Shown piece by piece: positions 9,414 through 18,377 of a DNA stretch of 64,000 bases. The notes under the pieces are model-generated. The model worked only from the letters and a program-made list of their open reading frames with translations, was not told the origin of the DNA and searched no databases. A program made the position numbers and the translations under genes. How positions within the stretch are numbered: the first letter of the stretch is position 1; each line of letters starts with the position of its first letter. Source of the DNA: Acinetobacter sp. 10FS3-1 (GTDB lineage: Bacteria > Pseudomonadota > Gammaproteobacteria > Pseudomonadales > Moraxellaceae); assembly GCF_013343215.1 (NCBI RefSeq), contig NZ_CP039143.1, positions 2,852,001 to 2,916,000 on the forward strand. Direction: 5' to 3'.

Positions 9414-10666
9414 TAGCGTCCCACCCCGATATAGTTAAAACCACGTGCCTTGCTATAAGCAGGGTCATAGAGATTACGTCCATCCAGAATCAGGGGATGT
9501 TGCATCAGTTTACTTAAGTGCAGATAGTCCGGACTGCTGTATTGTTTCCAGGCAGTCAGCAAACACAGGGCATGTGCCCCTTCAGCGGCCTGATATTGAT
9601 CCTCACATAAAATCAGGTCATCTCGTGTGCCATATCGAGACTGGATATTGGCCAGGGCTTGAGGGTCATGCAGTTGCACCGTCACCCCCTGTGCCCATAA
9701 GGCTTCCAGCATGGCATGCACCGGAGACTGCTGGATACTCGGGGTATTTTCCTTAAAGGCAGCCCCCCAGATCGCAATCACTTTGCCTTGTAAATCTCCC
9801 CGGAAATAATTCCACAGCTTGCGAAATAAAAATTCCTTCTGCTGCTCATTAATTTCCCAGACCTGCCCCAGCAACTGGCTCTTCACTCCCGAGTCTGCTA
9901 CAGCATGGGTGAGCGTGCGGATATCATGAGAAAAGTTTTCACCGCCAAAGCCCACGCCCGGGAACAGGTAGGCAGCCCCAATCCGGCTATCTGCGGTCAT
10001 GCCCTGACGGACCTGCTCAATATCAATGCCGAGTTTTTCGGCAACCCGGGCCAGATCATTCATATAACTGATGCGGGTCGCCAGCATGCCGGAAATACTG
10101 AGCTTGGTAAATTCTGCATCGAGAATCGGCATAAACAGGTATTGCTGGGCACGCGGAAATAGAGGTCTGAGCAGTTCTTTAATTTTGAGCTGCACTTCTT
10201 GACGGTCACAGCCTACAATCAGTTGGCTGGCCTGTACAAAACTCTGTACAGCATTACCTTCCTGAATAATATCAGGCAGATAAACCCAATCATCATTGGG
10301 AAGAGAGTGCTGAAAGCGCTGTGTGCCTTGTAAGCCCAAGGTAGATGCATTAATCATCAGTTTCGGATGTGCAAAGCAGGCATGGCTTAAGGTATCGACC
10401 ACCTGGAGGGCCAGTGTTTCTTCAGTTGGATTAAAACTCAGAAAAAACACATCCTGATTAAAATCCAGATGCTGAAAGTCACAATAATTTAAAAACCGGG
10501 ATTGCTCCTGCTTTTGGAGCAGAAAATTTAAGGACTCATCCTGAAAATTCGGCGGCGGTTCATCGGTTGTAAAGCTATTACACCACACCACCTGATGACC
10601 GCATTCAGACAAAAGAGCAGCAAATACCCCTGAAAACAGCGTTCTTCCTAATATTGCGACCTTCAT
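9413..10666 (-). CDS. ugd: UDP-glucose 6-dehydrogenase-like protein with atypical active site
   Basis: 417 residues in the UDP-sugar dehydrogenase family and in the position of K-locus ugd. Substrate-site Lys is kept (DAEFTKLS, K188), as are the GVGFGG turn (237-242) and D248. However, the family's catalytic Cys in the pattern GGSCFPKD is replaced: here residues 241-248 read GGENFSHD, with Asn244 at the Cys position. The N-terminal nucleotide motif is also unusual (GRTLFSG instead of GxGYVG), and PEFLREG is PDIIQEG. The expected role is UDP-Glc to UDP-GlcA, but the canonical thioester mechanism would not work without the cysteine. The gene is intact and in a conserved operon, so it is not an obvious pseudogene. 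Confidence 0.8.
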   Translation of the reverse strand: MKVAILGRTLFSGVFAALLSECGHQVVWCNSFTTDEPPPNFQDESLNFLLQKQEQSRFLNYCDFQHLDFNQDVFFLSFNPTEETLALQVVDTLSHACFAHPKLMINASTLGLQGTQRFQHSLPNDDWVYLPDIIQEGNAVQSFVQASQLIVGCDRQEVQLKIKELLRPLFPRAQQYLFMPILDAEFTKLSISGMLATRISYMNDLARVAEKLGIDIEQVRQGMTADSRIGAAYLFPGVGFGGENFSHDIRTLTHAVADSGVKSQLLGQVWEINEQQKEFLFRKLWNYFRGDLQGKVIAIWGAAFKENTPSIQQSPVHAMLEALWAQGVTVQLHDPQALANIQSRYGTRDDLILCEDQYQAAEGAHALCLLTAWKQYSSPDYLHLSKLMQHPLILDGRNLYDPAYSKARGFNYIGVGR

Positions 10667-10678
10667 AATTTTCCTTTG

Positions 10679-11554
10679 TTATTGTGCAAGTTCCTGAATC
10701 AGTGCCTTAAACTCAGCTCCAAGTTGAGGATGATCAATCCCATAGTGTAAAACCGCCTTGAGATAACCCAGCTTGCTGCCGCAGTCAAAAGTCTGGCCTT
10801 GCATACGATAAGCTTCAACCGGATCGGTTTGCTGTAACAGGGCAATCGCATCGGTCAGCTGGATTTCATTGCCTGCACCTTTGGGAGTTTGCTCCAGCAG
10901 CTGCATGATTTTTGCCGGCAGAATATAACGGCCAACCACTGACAGATTAGAAGGAGCCATTCCGATGGCCGGTTTTTCTACAATCCCCTGCATCACGATG
11001 CTTTCGCCTTCTGCTGGCGAATGCGCGACATCCACAATGCCGTACTGGTCGACCAGATGCTCAGGCACAGCCTCGACCATAATCTGGGCAGCCTGTGACT
11101 GCTCATAATGCTGGATCATACGGGACAGGTCATTTTGTTGCTGCTGATCTTTGACCAGTACATCAGGCAGCAATACCGCAAAATCATCCTCGCCAATCAC
11201 GGCTTTGGCACACAGGACCGCATGGCCCAGACCTAAGGGCTGCGGCTGACGTACACTCATCACACTCACGCCCGCCGGCAAAATTTCAGTAATTTCCTTC
11301 AGCAAATCGGTTTTCTGTTTTTGCGCCAGGGTGGTTTCGAGTTCAAAATTACGGTCAAAATAATTTTCAATCGATGCTTTGGAACTGTGCGTGACTAAAA
11401 TAATCTGTTCAATCCCGGCAGCAATTGCTTCTTTCACCACATATTCAATTGCAGGACGGTCAACCACCGTGACCATTTCTTTTGGAATCGATTTACTGGC
11501 CGGTAAAAAACGGGTACCCAAACCTGCAACAGGTAAAATCGCCTTCTTAATCAT
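10679..11554 (-). CDS. galU: UTP-glucose-1-phosphate uridylyltransferase
   Basis: 291 residues. The nucleotidyltransferase signature GLGTRFLPASKSIPKEM is at residues ~11-27, followed by the DRPAIEYVVKEA segment, LLPDVLV and the acceptor-side FDCGSKLGYLKA near the C-terminus. It makes UDP-glucose from UTP and glucose 1-phosphate, the parent of UDP-Gal and UDP-GlcA made by its downstream neighbours galE and ugd. It lies 12 bases before ugd and 24 bases after weeK in the leftward operon. Confidence 0.96.
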   Translation of the reverse strand: MIKKAILPVAGLGTRFLPASKSIPKEMVTVVDRPAIEYVVKEAIAAGIEQIILVTHSSKASIENYFDRNFELETTLAQKQKTDLLKEITEILPAGVSVMSVRQPQPLGLGHAVLCAKAVIGEDDFAVLLPDVLVKDQQQQNDLSRMIQHYEQSQAAQIMVEAVPEHLVDQYGIVDVAHSPAEGESIVMQGIVEKPAIGMAPSNLSVVGRYILPAKIMQLLEQTPKGAGNEIQLTDAIALLQQTDPVEAYRMQGQTFDCGSKLGYLKAVLHYGIDHPQLGAEFKALIQELAQ

Positions 11555-11578
11555 ATGGAATAACCTGACCTCAATATT

Positions 11579-13453
11579 TTAATTCACTTTCACTTCTTTA
11601 CCACGTTGATAACCATCAACATAGTGCTCCAGCTGGCTTAATGCCCAATCAATATCCGATTGCACGGCAGTTAACGCATTAAAACGCTCAAAAACCTGCA
11701 ACAATTCATCCAGAGGATACATTTTTTCATAAGAACGTAAAATCCGGCTGTGTTGTGTCACTTCGGTATTATCAGCATCAATGAGTAATTCTTCGTAAAG
11801 TTTTTCGCCAGGACGTAAACCCGAGTACTGGATTTCAATATCGCCCGCCTGACTGCCAGCTTCTCGCACTTTCAGGCCACTGAGGGCAATCATCTGACGG
11901 GCCAGATCCTGAATCCGTACCGGCTCACCCATATCCAGCAGGAAGACATCTCCGCCCTGCCCCAGCGCACCGGCCTGAATCACCAGTTGAGAGGCTTCGG
12001 GAATGGTCATAAAGAAACGGGTGACATCGGGGTGAGTGACCGTAATCGGGCCACCTTTGGAAATCTGCTGTTTAAATAATGGCACCACTGAGCCCGAAGA
12101 CCCCAGCACATTACCAAAACGGACAATACTGATCTGGGTCTGGTCCTGTGCTTCCGCCATGGCCTGACAATATAGCTCGGCCATCCGCTTGGTCGCCCCC
12201 ATCACGTTGGTCGGACGTACGGCCTTATCGGTTGAAATTAACACAAAGGTTTCAACGCCTTTCTTCACCGCAGCATTCACACTAAAGGCAGTTCCAACGG
12301 CGTTATTTTTTAAGCCTGCCAGCGGATTACACTCAACCAGTGGCACATGTTTATAGGCAGCAGCATGATAAACCGTTTGTACCTGATACTGCTCGATGAC
12401 GCGTTCCAGTTTGGCTTCTTCTAAAACTGAACCCAAAATTGGAATAATTTCACAGCTGGCGGTGAGGCGTAACTCTTTTTCAATACTATAGAGGGCGAAT
12501 TCAGTCAGTTCGTAAATCACAATTTTAGCAGGCTGATTTTTGATAATCTGGCGGCAGAGTTCTGAACCGATCGATCCGCCAGCACCAGTGACCATCACGA
12601 CTTTATGCTTAATATTTTTTTCCAGTAACTCGGCCACAGGAGGTACCGGATCACGGCCTAACAAATCAATAATATCGATTTCCTGAATATCAGAAACGCG
12701 AATTTCACCATTGACCAGCTTGGTTAGCCCGGGAATTTCTGTAATTTTTAAATGGGCCGGTTCTAGAAACTTGATAATTTCACTTTTACGGCTACGCCCA
12801 ACCGAAGGCAGGGCAACCAGAATTTCATCAATCCCCAGTTTAGCCAGACATTTGAGCGCAACCTGGGGCGTATAGACGGGTATTCCGCCAATATTCTGCC
12901 CACTTAAAGAAAGATTATCATCTATAAAAAATACCGGTAAATGCTCATCGGAACGGTACAAGGTGGCTGCCACTTGCTGCCCGGCATCCCCTGCGCCATA
13001 AATCGCAATTCGTTTTTTGGGTATACCGGACTGTAAATAGGAGCGCACAATCAGGCGAATTACCCCACGACTCAACCAGACCCAGGCAAACATCATAAAG
13101 CCAAACATCAGGGGGATGGATGTTGGAATAAAAGCATGGGTGCTATAAGCCAGTAAATACAAGCCTGTTACGGTCAGAATGGTCGCCAGCCCGAGTTTAA
13201 CAATAAAAAATTCATTAAACGTACGAACAATAAACTGGTAGCTTCCGCTCACCAAGAGGGCCACGACAGCAATTGCACTTACCCAAAGCGCACCAAAAGG
13301 AATATTGGGAACCACTTCTGCGCCCAGATCGAACTGGCGAATGGCATAACATAGCCAGATCAGCACAGGGAAAATACAAAAATCAAGTGCTACCAAGAAG
13401 ATCTTTTTGGCAGTACGAGGAGATTCGACTAAAGGTAGGATGATTGATTTCAC
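11579..13453 (-). CDS. weeK: UDP-GlcNAc 4,6-dehydratase, membrane-bound (WeeK/Gdr, PglF-like)
   Basis: 624 residues. Four hydrophobic segments lie within the first ~130 residues, then a first Rossmann region (YGAGDAGQQVA, ~150) and the catalytic dehydratase domain beginning at TGAGGSIGSELCRQ (~290), with the active-site pattern STDKAVRPTNVMGATKRMAE. This is the architecture of PglF, WbpM and CapD. Known WeeK homologues convert UDP-GlcNAc to the 4-keto-6-deoxy sugar, the first step to UDP-diacetylbacillosamine (QuiNAc4NAc). The aminotransferase (weeJ) and acetyltransferase (weeI) for the next steps precede it. It acts at the inner membrane's cytoplasmic face. Confidence 0.93.
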   Translation of the reverse strand: MKSIILPLVESPRTAKKIFLVALDFCIFPVLIWLCYAIRQFDLGAEVVPNIPFGALWVSAIAVVALLVSGSYQFIVRTFNEFFIVKLGLATILTVTGLYLLAYSTHAFIPTSIPLMFGFMMFAWVWLSRGVIRLIVRSYLQSGIPKKRIAIYGAGDAGQQVAATLYRSDEHLPVFFIDDNLSLSGQNIGGIPVYTPQVALKCLAKLGIDEILVALPSVGRSRKSEIIKFLEPAHLKITEIPGLTKLVNGEIRVSDIQEIDIIDLLGRDPVPPVAELLEKNIKHKVVMVTGAGGSIGSELCRQIIKNQPAKIVIYELTEFALYSIEKELRLTASCEIIPILGSVLEEAKLERVIEQYQVQTVYHAAAYKHVPLVECNPLAGLKNNAVGTAFSVNAAVKKGVETFVLISTDKAVRPTNVMGATKRMAELYCQAMAEAQDQTQISIVRFGNVLGSSGSVVPLFKQQISKGGPITVTHPDVTRFFMTIPEASQLVIQAGALGQGGDVFLLDMGEPVRIQDLARQMIALSGLKVREAGSQAGDIEIQYSGLRPGEKLYEELLIDADNTEVTQHSRILRSYEKMYPLDELLQVFERFNALTAVQSDIDWALSQLEHYVDGYQRGKEVKVN

Positions 13454-13525
13454 GTGAGATGTCTTCTCAAATTTATTTATAAGTTTTAAGCAACTCTTAG
13501 CTAAAAAGCAGGCTAAAAGCTAAAC

Positions 13526-13567
13526 AAATATATAAAATGCACTGTTGATTGCACATTTTATATATTT
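13526..13567. other. Long AT-rich hairpin between weeJ and weeK
   Basis: A perfect 14-bp inverted repeat, AAATATATAAAATG (13526-13539) and CATTTTATATATTT (13554-13567), with a 14-base loop. It sits in the only sizable gap (128 bases) inside the leftward biosynthetic operon. No T run follows on the minus strand, so it is more likely an mRNA-processing or attenuation element, or an internal promoter region, than a strong terminator. Confidence 0.6.
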
Positions 13568-13581
13568 AAGCTGTTAAAAAG

Positions 13582-14751
13582 TTATATACGACTAATCACC
13601 TGACGAATGCTGTACTCAGATGCCTGAATATTATTTTCTGTTAAGGTCGGATGAACTAAAAACATTAAGCTGGTTTCACCCAGTTGTTGGGCATTCTTGA
13701 GACGCTCTTGAGGACGCCATGCGGTGCCATCAAATGCACGCTCCAAATACACTTCTGAGCAAGACCCACTAAAACATGGTACATCTAGAGCATTAATTTC
13801 TGCCATAATCCGGTCACGTGACCAGTCTGCGGGTAAAGCCTCTGTATGGACTTGCACATAGCATTTATACCAAGCATGCGTATAGTCAGCATCCGGTGTA
13901 TGTACTGTAAAATAAGGGCTATCTTCAAAACAAGCCAAGATTCTTTTAGCATTTTCAGTACGTTTGCGCGTCCATTCCGGCATCTTTTTCAACTGGATAC
14001 GACCGATTACCGCCTGCATTTCCATCATGCGCCAGTTGGTACCAAAGGAATCATGCAGCCAGCGGAAACCCGGCGGATGTTGTTTATTATAAATACTGTC
14101 AAAGTTCTTGCCATGGTCTTTATAGGACCACATTTTTTTCCACAGCTCTTCATCATTGGTGGTGACCATACCGCCTTCACCCCCTGTGGTCATGATCTTG
14201 TCCTGACAGAAAGACCAGGCACCGATATGTCCGATTGAACCGGCAGATTTGCCTTTATATTTCGCGCCGTGCGCCTGTGCACAGTCTTCAATCACATACA
14301 GGCCTCTATCGGCAGCCAGTTGCATGATCGGGTCCATGTCACACATCCATCCGGCCAGATGGACACAAATGATAGCCTTGGTATTCGGCGTAATGACTGC
14401 TTCAATGGTACGGCGCGAGATATTCTGTGAATCCAGTTCAACATCTGCAAAAATTGGATTTGCTCCCGCGGTCACAATAGAACTGGCTGAAGCCAGAAAG
14501 GTACGTGAGGTGACAATGACATCATCCCCTGCCCCGATACCCAGTGCTTTTAAAGCCACATCGAGCGCCACGGTTCCATTGGCCAATGCCACTGCATACC
14601 GGGTGTCTGCAAACCGGGCAAATTCTTTTTCAAACTCACGGCATTCCTGTCCGGTCCAGTAGTTGACTTTATTCGACAATAAAACTTGAGAAACTGCATC
14701 CGCTTCTTCCTGAGTAAAACTTGGCCATGGTTCAAATACAGTATTTAACAT
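13582..14751 (-). CDS. weeJ: DegT/DnrJ/EryC1 aminotransferase (WeeJ, PglE-like)
   Basis: 389 residues of the sugar aminotransferase family. PLP-binding features are visible: NGTVALDVALKALG near residue 58, EDCAQAHGA with Asp156, and the PLP lysine K185 in WSFCQDK followed by GGEGGM. In the diacetylbacillosamine pathway this enzyme aminates the 4-keto sugar made by WeeK using glutamate. It is followed by the WeeK gene and preceded by the WeeI acetyltransferase gene 31 bases upstream in transcription order, matching the PglF-PglE-PglD set. Confidence 0.93.
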   Translation of the reverse strand: MLNTVFEPWPSFTQEEADAVSQVLLSNKVNYWTGQECREFEKEFARFADTRYAVALANGTVALDVALKALGIGAGDDVIVTSRTFLASASSIVTAGANPIFADVELDSQNISRRTIEAVITPNTKAIICVHLAGWMCDMDPIMQLAADRGLYVIEDCAQAHGAKYKGKSAGSIGHIGAWSFCQDKIMTTGGEGGMVTTNDEELWKKMWSYKDHGKNFDSIYNKQHPPGFRWLHDSFGTNWRMMEMQAVIGRIQLKKMPEWTRKRTENAKRILACFEDSPYFTVHTPDADYTHAWYKCYVQVHTEALPADWSRDRIMAEINALDVPCFSGSCSEVYLERAFDGTAWRPQERLKNAQQLGETSLMFLVHPTLTENNIQASEYSIRQVISRI

Positions 14752-14782
14752 GATGTGTCCTGAATTTTTAAAATTGAAAAGC

Positions 14783-15439
14783 TTATTTTTTCTCTAGAAT
14801 TCGTGCCGGATTACCGATCACCGTGACGCCCGGTGGTACGCTTTTGGTGACTACTGCGCCCATACCGACTACGGCACCCTTGCCAATCACCAAAGGTTTG
14901 TCAGGTGTACCCTGTTTGATCACGACACCTGTACCAATATAGGCATGGTCCTCGATATGGATATTGCCATTGCATTTCACCCCGGGAGCAAAGGTGACAT
15001 AATCACCAATGATACAGTCATGCTCTACATAACTATATAAATTAGCATGAAAACATTTGCCAATCTTGATATTAGAGGTGAGGGTTACAAATGGGCTTAG
15101 GGCAGCACCTGGGGCAATCTCTATGTCATCCATACGCACGACATTATCTGCCTGAACCGTCCATAGCTCAATTGCATCTTGTTCAAGTTGTATCGCAATT
15201 TTTTCACGGATCTGACTATTGGCAATCGCAATGAGAACTGACTTTCTATCCGCCTTTAGATTTTTAAATGCTGCATAATTTAATGCTGTATGACCGTTAA
15301 TCGCTATTTCTTCAATCAAACTGTCATCAATAAAATAGATTTCGGCATTTATATTCTGACGCTGTAATTGTTGGCGGGCCACAGGCATCAAGCTTCGGCC
15401 ACAACCGGAAGCACCATAGACGGCATAGATTTCAGTCAT
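14783..15439 (-). CDS. weeI: Sugar-nucleotide O/N-acetyltransferase (WeeI, PglD-like)
   Basis: 218 residues. The N-terminal part has a small Rossmann-like domain (YAVYGASGCGRSLMPVA) and the C-terminal half shows hexapeptide repeats of a left-handed beta-helix (IGDYVTFAPGVKCNGNIHI, IGKGAVVGMGAVV). This is the PglD/NeuD family arrangement. It should acetylate the 4-amino group to give UDP-N,N'-diacetylbacillosamine using acetyl-CoA. Its start overlaps the end of weeH by 8 bases. Confidence 0.93.
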   Translation of the reverse strand: MTEIYAVYGASGCGRSLMPVARQQLQRQNINAEIYFIDDSLIEEIAINGHTALNYAAFKNLKADRKSVLIAIANSQIREKIAIQLEQDAIELWTVQADNVVRMDDIEIAPGAALSPFVTLTSNIKIGKCFHANLYSYVEHDCIIGDYVTFAPGVKCNGNIHIEDHAYIGTGVVIKQGTPDKPLVIGKGAVVGMGAVVTKSVPPGVTVIGNPARILEKK

Positions 15440-16043
15440 GGTTCTTGTCCGTTTTTGTACCAGTAAATTTGCTCATGGTCGCTTCACCCTCGGCACTGAT
15501 ATCATCTTTTGCTAAAACTTTATGTACCGTTTTAAACATGATTTTAAAGTCGAGCCAAATCGACTGATTTTCGACATACCAGGTATCAAGTTTAAATTTT
15601 TCTTCCCAGCCAATCGCATTGCGGCCATTGACCTGCGCGTGACCGGTCATGCCCGGTCTTACATCATGGCGTTTGGCCTGTTCAGGGCTGTAAAGCGGCA
15701 GATATTCCATCAGTAATGGGCGTGGGCCGACAATACTCATATCGCCTTTAATCACGTTCCACAGTTCTGGCATTTCATCCAGACTGGTAGAACGCAACAT
15801 TTGACCAAATGGGGTTAAGCGTTCACTGTCGGGCAATGGATTACCCTGCTCGTCCACAGCATCTTTCATGGTTCGGAATTTGATCATCTCAAAGGGCTTG
15901 CCATGTAAGCCGGGACGCACCTGGCGAAATAATACTGGCGAACCAAGATTCTTTTTCACTTTATAAGCTACAAAGGCATAAAGTGGTGAAAGCAGGATTA
16001 GGGCAATGGAGGCGATGATAATATCGAGAAGGCGTTTTAGCAT
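15432..16043 (-). CDS. weeH: Initiating glycosyl-1-phosphate transferase (WeeH/ItrB, PglC-like)
   Basis: 203 residues. One N-terminal hydrophobic hairpin (IIIASIALILLSPLYAFVAY) and the polyprenyl-phosphate glycosylphosphotransferase signature: RQVRPGLHGKPFEMIKFRTM, then LRSTSLDEMPELWNVIKGDM and VGPRPLL. It would transfer diacetylbacillosamine 1-phosphate to undecaprenyl phosphate and so start the capsule unit; homologues may also feed protein O-glycosylation. It is a small, monotopic PglC-type enzyme rather than a long WbaP type. It is coupled to weeI by an 8-base overlap. Confidence 0.94.
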   Translation of the reverse strand: MLKRLLDIIIASIALILLSPLYAFVAYKVKKNLGSPVLFRQVRPGLHGKPFEMIKFRTMKDAVDEQGNPLPDSERLTPFGQMLRSTSLDEMPELWNVIKGDMSIVGPRPLLMEYLPLYSPEQAKRHDVRPGMTGHAQVNGRNAIGWEEKFKLDTWYVENQSIWLDFKIMFKTVHKVLAKDDISAEGEATMSKFTGTKTDKNHD

Positions 16044-17189
16044 TTAGATCAAACCCATTTCTTGCATCATATGTGCGTTTACCTGATGTACATCGTATTT
16101 ATGAAGTGCGATTTCTCGGGAGCGACTTCCCATTTTAGCGATAAGCTCTGGCTGAAGAGTCAGTTTTTCCATTGCTTTTACTAGACTTTCCACGGATTTT
16201 ACTTCAACCAGAAAGCCGTTATCGCCATCGGTAACAGTTTCACGACAACCTGGTGCATCCGTGGTTATAATTGCCCGGCCCATTGCCATGGCCTCTAAAA
16301 CGGTACGGGGTGTGCCCTCTCGATACGACGGTAAGACATACACCGAGCTTTCTGCAATTGCAGGGCGAACATCGGATAGTTTCCCCCAGTAGTTTAATGT
16401 GTTACTGGCCAGCCAGTGATCCAATTCTTGCTGACTAATGGCCGAAGGATTTTCATCAATCCAGCCCACCAGATTAAATTCCACATGCGGATATTTATAT
16501 TTGATAATTTTTGCTGCTTCGGCATATTCACGGACACCTTTATCTCCCAGTAAACGTGCAATCAGCAAGAAGGATATTTTAATTTTTTGATCAGCAGTTA
16601 GAGGCAAAGGCAATACATTGAAGTCGGCAACATTAACCCCAGAACCGTTCACTACCACTGTAGGCGTTTGAACGGTTAAAAGCTTTAAGTCCTGAAAAAG
16701 TTTTAAGTCATCCGGATTTTGGAAAAATGCCTTATGACTGCGCGACAATGCCTGTTGATATAAACCATGAACCAGTTTCTGGAAAATACTACGCTTAGTC
16801 TGAGTTTCTACATTTTGAAATGCATAGCCTAAACCTGTAACTAAGGCATACCGATTCGGTACTTTTGCGAGCCACGCGGCGAGTGTTCCATAGATCACTG
16901 GCTTGATCGTATAAGATAGAACATAATCAGGTTTGATTTTTTTTATGAGCGTATACATGCTTCCTAAGGTTTTTAAGTCTGCTACCGGATTAGTGCCTGT
17001 GCGTTGCATGGAAACTTCATGTATGCAATAACCTAAACCTAGTAGCTTTTCATGCTCGGCAGCAAATGAATCCAAATCAGGTGCAATAATATGGATTTTA
17101 TAGCCTTGCTGGTGGATCGCTTCGAGCAACTTTCCACGAAAGTTTAAGACTGATGGAAGAAAACTGGAGATTATTAAGAATTTTTTCAT
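16044..17189 (-). CDS. Glycosyltransferase family 4, capsule assembly
   Basis: 381 residues with GT-B fold features of family GT4: N-terminal FLPSVLNFRGKLLEAI, mid-protein ISFLLIARLLGDKGVREYAEA and the C-terminal nucleotide-sugar motif VLPSYREGTPRTVLEAMAMG. It has the look of PglA/WbyL-type enzymes that add the second sugar to diacetylbacillosamine, which fits its place directly next to weeH (adjacent, no gap). It overlaps the upstream glycosyltransferase gene by 4 bases. Donor sugar unknown, possibly UDP-GalNAc or UDP-GalNAcA. Confidence 0.9.
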   Translation of the reverse strand: MKKFLIISSFLPSVLNFRGKLLEAIHQQGYKIHIIAPDLDSFAAEHEKLLGLGYCIHEVSMQRTGTNPVADLKTLGSMYTLIKKIKPDYVLSYTIKPVIYGTLAAWLAKVPNRYALVTGLGYAFQNVETQTKRSIFQKLVHGLYQQALSRSHKAFFQNPDDLKLFQDLKLLTVQTPTVVVNGSGVNVADFNVLPLPLTADQKIKISFLLIARLLGDKGVREYAEAAKIIKYKYPHVEFNLVGWIDENPSAISQQELDHWLASNTLNYWGKLSDVRPAIAESSVYVLPSYREGTPRTVLEAMAMGRAIITTDAPGCRETVTDGDNGFLVEVKSVESLVKAMEKLTLQPELIAKMGSRSREIALHKYDVHQVNAHMMQEMGLI

Positions 17190-18370
17190 TTAAAATCCTT
17201 CTCTACAATAGTTTTAGCTTGACTCCAGAACTTCATTCTGCGTTCTCTTAAGATTTGAGAGTCGTACTCTTTCGCCTTTTCATAATTTGCTTTACCTTGC
17301 TCATAACGCAATTGCTGTGAATGAATTAACATTTTAATTTTTTCAGCTAATTCTAGTGAGTTATTTGAAGGTACAAGAAACTCATCTGGTAATAATTCAG
17401 GAATGCCTCCAACCTTAGTTGCGACCGCAGGCAGACCTACACTCATAGCCTCAATTAAAGCGCGCGGTAGACCCTCAGTGCGACTAGGTTGAATATATAA
17501 ATCCAAATCTTTTAACCATTTTAGAACAGCTTCTCCACCTGCAAGAGATCCATCAAAATAAATTTGACCAGCTATTTTAAGTTCCTTTGCCATTTCTAAG
17601 TAGTAATCTTTAAGTTTTCCTGACCCCAATATATGGAGTTGAACTATACAATCTTTTTGTTTAAGTAAATGTATTGCTTTTAATGCAGTATCTATCCCTT
17701 TATACTCATTATTAAAAGACCCAATTAAGCCTACTTTGATATTTTTTTCATTTTTTAAAGTATATTCATCTAAACTTAGGTTTAATGGTTTAATATTAAC
17801 CTCAACATTAGAAGCATAAGTTTGTAATTTTTTTGTAGGATATCTTTTTTGTAAATCATACTGAGTCACATAAATAACTCCATCTGCTTTTTTTACAAAA
17901 AATTTATTGAAAGCTGAGAATATGTAAATGAAATATTTAAATAAAAAACCTACCTTCTTTTTCGAAGTAATGAGAGCTTCTTGAGGATCTCCAACTAGCT
18001 CTATAAAATATTTTTTCTGAAAAAATAAATTTAGAATTAAAACAAAAATACCTAAAAAACTAGGTAGTCTTACAATTAAAGTTTGCGATTTATTAAATTG
18101 TTCAATGATTATTTTTAAATTGATAAAAAAGAATCGGCCAAACACTGAAGAAAAACCTATACCTTTTACAGGATAAAAATATACATTTGAATTCTGTATC
18201 TTATTTAATTTTATACTTTCTGAGTTTTCAGTTTTTCTAGAAATAACATAAATCTTTCTTTCAAAAACATCATAACGTGAAAAAACCGAACTAGTAAATT
18301 TGCCTTCAGAATAAAATATACCATCGATATTAATAAACTTATGGTCGTGTACGTATATTATTTCTTTCAT
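17186..18370 (-). CDS. Glycosyltransferase family 4, capsule assembly
   Basis: 394 residues. GT4 features: VGLIGSFNNEYKGIDTALKA near residue 215, LHILGSGKLKDYY, and YIQPSRTEGLPRALIEAMS followed by PAVATKVGGIPELL near residue 325. Codon use and composition are distinctly more AT-rich than those of the flanking sugar-nucleotide genes, as in the next four genes, which marks the serotype-specific block. It is coupled by a 4-base overlap to the following glycosyltransferase. Linkage and donor cannot be deduced. Confidence 0.88.
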   Translation of the reverse strand: MKEIIYVHDHKFINIDGIFYSEGKFTSSVFSRYDVFERKIYVISRKTENSESIKLNKIQNSNVYFYPVKGIGFSSVFGRFFFINLKIIIEQFNKSQTLIVRLPSFLGIFVLILNLFFQKKYFIELVGDPQEALITSKKKVGFLFKYFIYIFSAFNKFFVKKADGVIYVTQYDLQKRYPTKKLQTYASNVEVNIKPLNLSLDEYTLKNEKNIKVGLIGSFNNEYKGIDTALKAIHLLKQKDCIVQLHILGSGKLKDYYLEMAKELKIAGQIYFDGSLAGGEAVLKWLKDLDLYIQPSRTEGLPRALIEAMSVGLPAVATKVGGIPELLPDEFLVPSNNSLELAEKIKMLIHSQQLRYEQGKANYEKAKEYDSQILRERRMKFWSQAKTIVEKDFK

Positions 18371-18377
18371 TTAAAAC

